Positions 5,764 to 6,620 of a stretch of 6,620 bases of DNA are shown one piece after another (position 1 is the first letter of the stretch; every line of letters starts with the position of its first letter). This DNA comes from an uncultured Candidatus Melainabacteria bacterium (GTDB lineage: Bacteria > Cyanobacteriota > Vampirovibrionia > Gastranaerophilales > Gastranaerophilaceae). The notes beneath the pieces are model-generated. The model was not told where the DNA came from. It was given only the letters and a program-made list of their open reading frames with translations, and did not search any database. A program made the position numbers and the translations under genes. The stretch spans positions 1 through 6,620 of the forward strand of contig CAKVMU010000099.1 in assembly GCA_934773085.1 (NCBI GenBank). Reading direction: 5' to 3'.

Positions 5764-6408
5764 TTGTCTAAAGGCTACGAAAATTTTAACAACTCAGAAA
5801 CATCATTCAGAAAATCCACACTAATACAGGAAAGAATCGGGCTGGTTTCTACGCATATGTATAAGCAATTCTTGGATTATCAGCATGCGACACTTAATAC
5901 AACTGAGATTTTTGCAGAAATGATAGAAAATTTGAAAGCAATTGCGGATTCTTTGAAGCAATCATTTTCGTCACGTGGAATTACGACTGAGAATATCTAT
6001 GTAAAACATGATAGTGAAAAAAGTGTGGTTGTAATAAATATTCTGTGGCATACAATCAGCTTGACCACAAGATGTAATTATGAGCCTCAAGCTTTGTTTA
6101 GAGAAGGTAATCCGCCGATGTTTTCCGGTCGTATTATGGCAATTAACGGGAATTACAATGAATTAATGGAAGGAATAACTTCTCGTCATGAGATGATGGA
6201 AAGACTTCTTGAAAAAGAGGTCGCATCACTTTTTGTACCGGCAGATAAGACACAAAATTCAATATTTAAAATTCGTCACTTGTCAAACAGAGAGTTTTTC
6301 TTGAATTCAACTGATGCATCAAGAGAATTTGTATTAAAGGTTATTGAGACAATTTGTGGCGGTGGTTTGTATCACGAAGAAGGTACAAGAAAGAGTTTCA
6401 ATATTTAG
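5764..6408 (+). CDS. Conserved-looking soluble protein of unknown function (214 aa, TTG start)
   Basis: I do not recognise this protein. With the TTG start it reads MSKGYENF and has 214 aa. It has no signal peptide or membrane segment, so it should be cytosolic. Residues about 44-70 look like one long helix (TTEIFAEMIENLKAIADSLKQ). Residues 86-104 form a likely beta-strand pair (VVVINILWHTISL, then TTRC). Two further helical stretches follow: one with the Met/Glu-rich RHEMMERLLEKEVASL (141-156), and one leading to a Gly-rich turn (ICGGGLYHEEG, 197-207). No catalytic motif is apparent. An upstream ATG at 5746 is in frame but would overlap the -10 to start-point region. The gene has its own promoter with an HLR1-type box, so it is probably regulated by a two-component system. 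There is no evident terminator before rpsP, so read-through is possible. Confidence 0.85.
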   Translation: MSKGYENFNNSETSFRKSTLIQERIGLVSTHMYKQFLDYQHATLNTTEIFAEMIENLKAIADSLKQSFSSRGITTENIYVKHDSEKSVVVINILWHTISLTTRCNYEPQALFREGNPPMFSGRIMAINGNYNELMEGITSRHEMMERLLEKEVASLFVPADKTQNSIFKIRHLSNREFFLNSTDASREFVLKVIETICGGGLYHEEGTRKSFNI

Positions 6409-6455
6409 TTTTCTTAACAATTGGGTAGGAATACTCTTGATTTAAGGGCTTTTTT

Positions 6456-6545
6456 GTGGTTAGCTATATTTGGACAGGTCATATCCTCTTGGATTTGTCT
6501 GATACAGAAGTTAAGCGGCTAAATTTCTGTGATACAACTAATTAA
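6456..6545 (+). CDS. Possible 29-codon ORF in the rpsP leader (doubtful)
   Basis: GTG 6456 opens a frame to TAA 6543-6545, preceded by AAGGG (6444-6448) with a 7-nt spacer. The middle of the peptide, LLDLSDTEVKRLNF, looks protein-like. The stop lies within the purine-rich ribosome binding region of rpsP, 14 nt before its ATG, so it could act as a leader peptide coupled to rpsP. The frame is short, and the same bases form a hairpin and a 5S-like block, so chance is a real possibility. Confidence 0.25.
   Translation: MVSYIWTGHILLDLSDTEVKRLNFCDTTN
6504..6530 (+). promoter_or_regulatory. Hairpin in the rpsP leader, flanked by GATACA direct repeats
   Basis: ACAGAA (6504-6509) pairs with TTCTGT (6525-6530) around a 15-nt loop, in which TTA and TAA can extend the stem. 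GATACA occurs just before and after (6501-6506 and 6531-6536), 30 bp apart. The hairpin ends 30 nt before the rpsP ATG and is not followed by a T tract, so it is not a classic terminator. A leader element controlling S16 synthesis is possible. A second weaker hairpin, ATCC-TCTT-GGAT, lies at 6483-6494. Confidence 0.35.
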
Positions 6546-6559
6546 GAAGGAAAATTGAA

Positions 6560-6620
6560 ATGCTAAAAATCAGATTGAAAAGATTGGGTGCTAAGAAAGC
6601 TCCTACATACAGAGTTATCG
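6560..6620 (+). CDS. rpsP: 30S ribosomal protein S16, N-terminus (partial, runs off the right edge)
   Basis: ATG 6560 opens a frame reading MLKIRLKRLGAKKAPTYRV, the highly conserved N-terminus of bacterial S16, which binds 16S rRNA during early 30S assembly. AAGGA (6547-6551) precedes the ATG with an 8-nt spacer. Twenty codons are visible of a protein that is usually 75-100 aa. No clean promoter is evident directly upstream: TTGATT at 6437 and TATATT at 6465 are 22 bp apart. Transcription may therefore come partly from the promoter of the 214-aa gene. Confidence 0.95.
   Translation, partial: MLKIRLKRLGAKKAPTYRVI

Noticed and set aside
6420..6456. Rho-independent terminator after the 214-aa gene
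   Set aside because: A small hairpin GGGTA-GGAA-TACTC (6423-6436) exists, but the T run (6450-6455) is 13 bases away and the stem beside it, AAG/CTT, is only three pairs.
6436..6560. Functional 5S rRNA gene
   Set aside because: The conserved CCGAAC and GCGCCGAT elements and the whole 3' domain are missing, and rpsP begins where the rest would lie.

Overview
The window is AT-rich DNA with tightly packed bacterial genes, mostly clear AGGAGG-type ribosome binding sites, and at least one well-supported TTG start. It ends in the first codons of rpsP (ribosomal protein S16), so it looks like chromosome rather than plasmid or phage. I see no insertion sequence, integrase, CRISPR array, tRNA or intact rRNA gene. 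The lineage is uncertain. A gut-type member of the non-photosynthetic cyanobacterial sister group (Vampirovibrionia/Melainabacteria) would fit the base composition and a sequence that matches the cyanobacterial HLR1 (RpaB) operator. That is an inference, and a low-GC Firmicute remains possible.

Layout. Positions 1-556 (+) hold the end of one gene and a complete half-size chromate-transporter (ChrA family) subunit. On the minus strand, 2087 to 531, lies a two-gene operon. Its first gene encodes a MotA/TolQ/ExbB-type inner-membrane protein closest in look to ZorA. Its second encodes a MotB-like protein closest in look to ZorB, with a short N-terminus, one transmembrane helix carrying the key Asp, and an OmpA peptidoglycan-binding domain. 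Together they look like an ion-driven 5:2-type motor, as in the Zorya anti-phage system, but the usual Zorya effectors (ZorC/D, ZorE, ZorF/G) are not in the window. Back-to-back promoters at 2109-2162 separate this operon from a large plus-strand gene (2187-5513). That gene encodes about 1108 aa: three zinc ribbons, a degenerate class III nucleotide-cyclase-like domain, a STAND/AAA-like domain without a Walker A motif, and a long alpha-helical TPR-like tail. It looks like a catalytically dead scaffold or sensor version of the cyclase-AAA-TPR architecture.

The gap 5514-5763 is not empty. It encodes a 29-aa single-span membrane peptide on the minus strand with a good ribosome binding site. It also holds an exact HLR1-type direct repeat and a sigma70-like promoter for the next gene, whose true start is TTG 5764 rather than the upstream ATG 5746. 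That gene (5764-6408) encodes a soluble 214-aa protein I do not recognise. Between it and rpsP (from 6560) lies a 151-base leader with a strong hairpin, a 5S-rRNA-like sequence block and a possible 29-codon ORF. These are competing readings of the same bases.

How the genes may work together. The ZorAB-like pair probably forms one membrane complex. The divergent zinc-ribbon protein shares its control region and is the only local candidate for a cytosolic partner, but adjacency is the only evidence. The chromate transporter, the 214-aa gene and rpsP look like unrelated neighbours.
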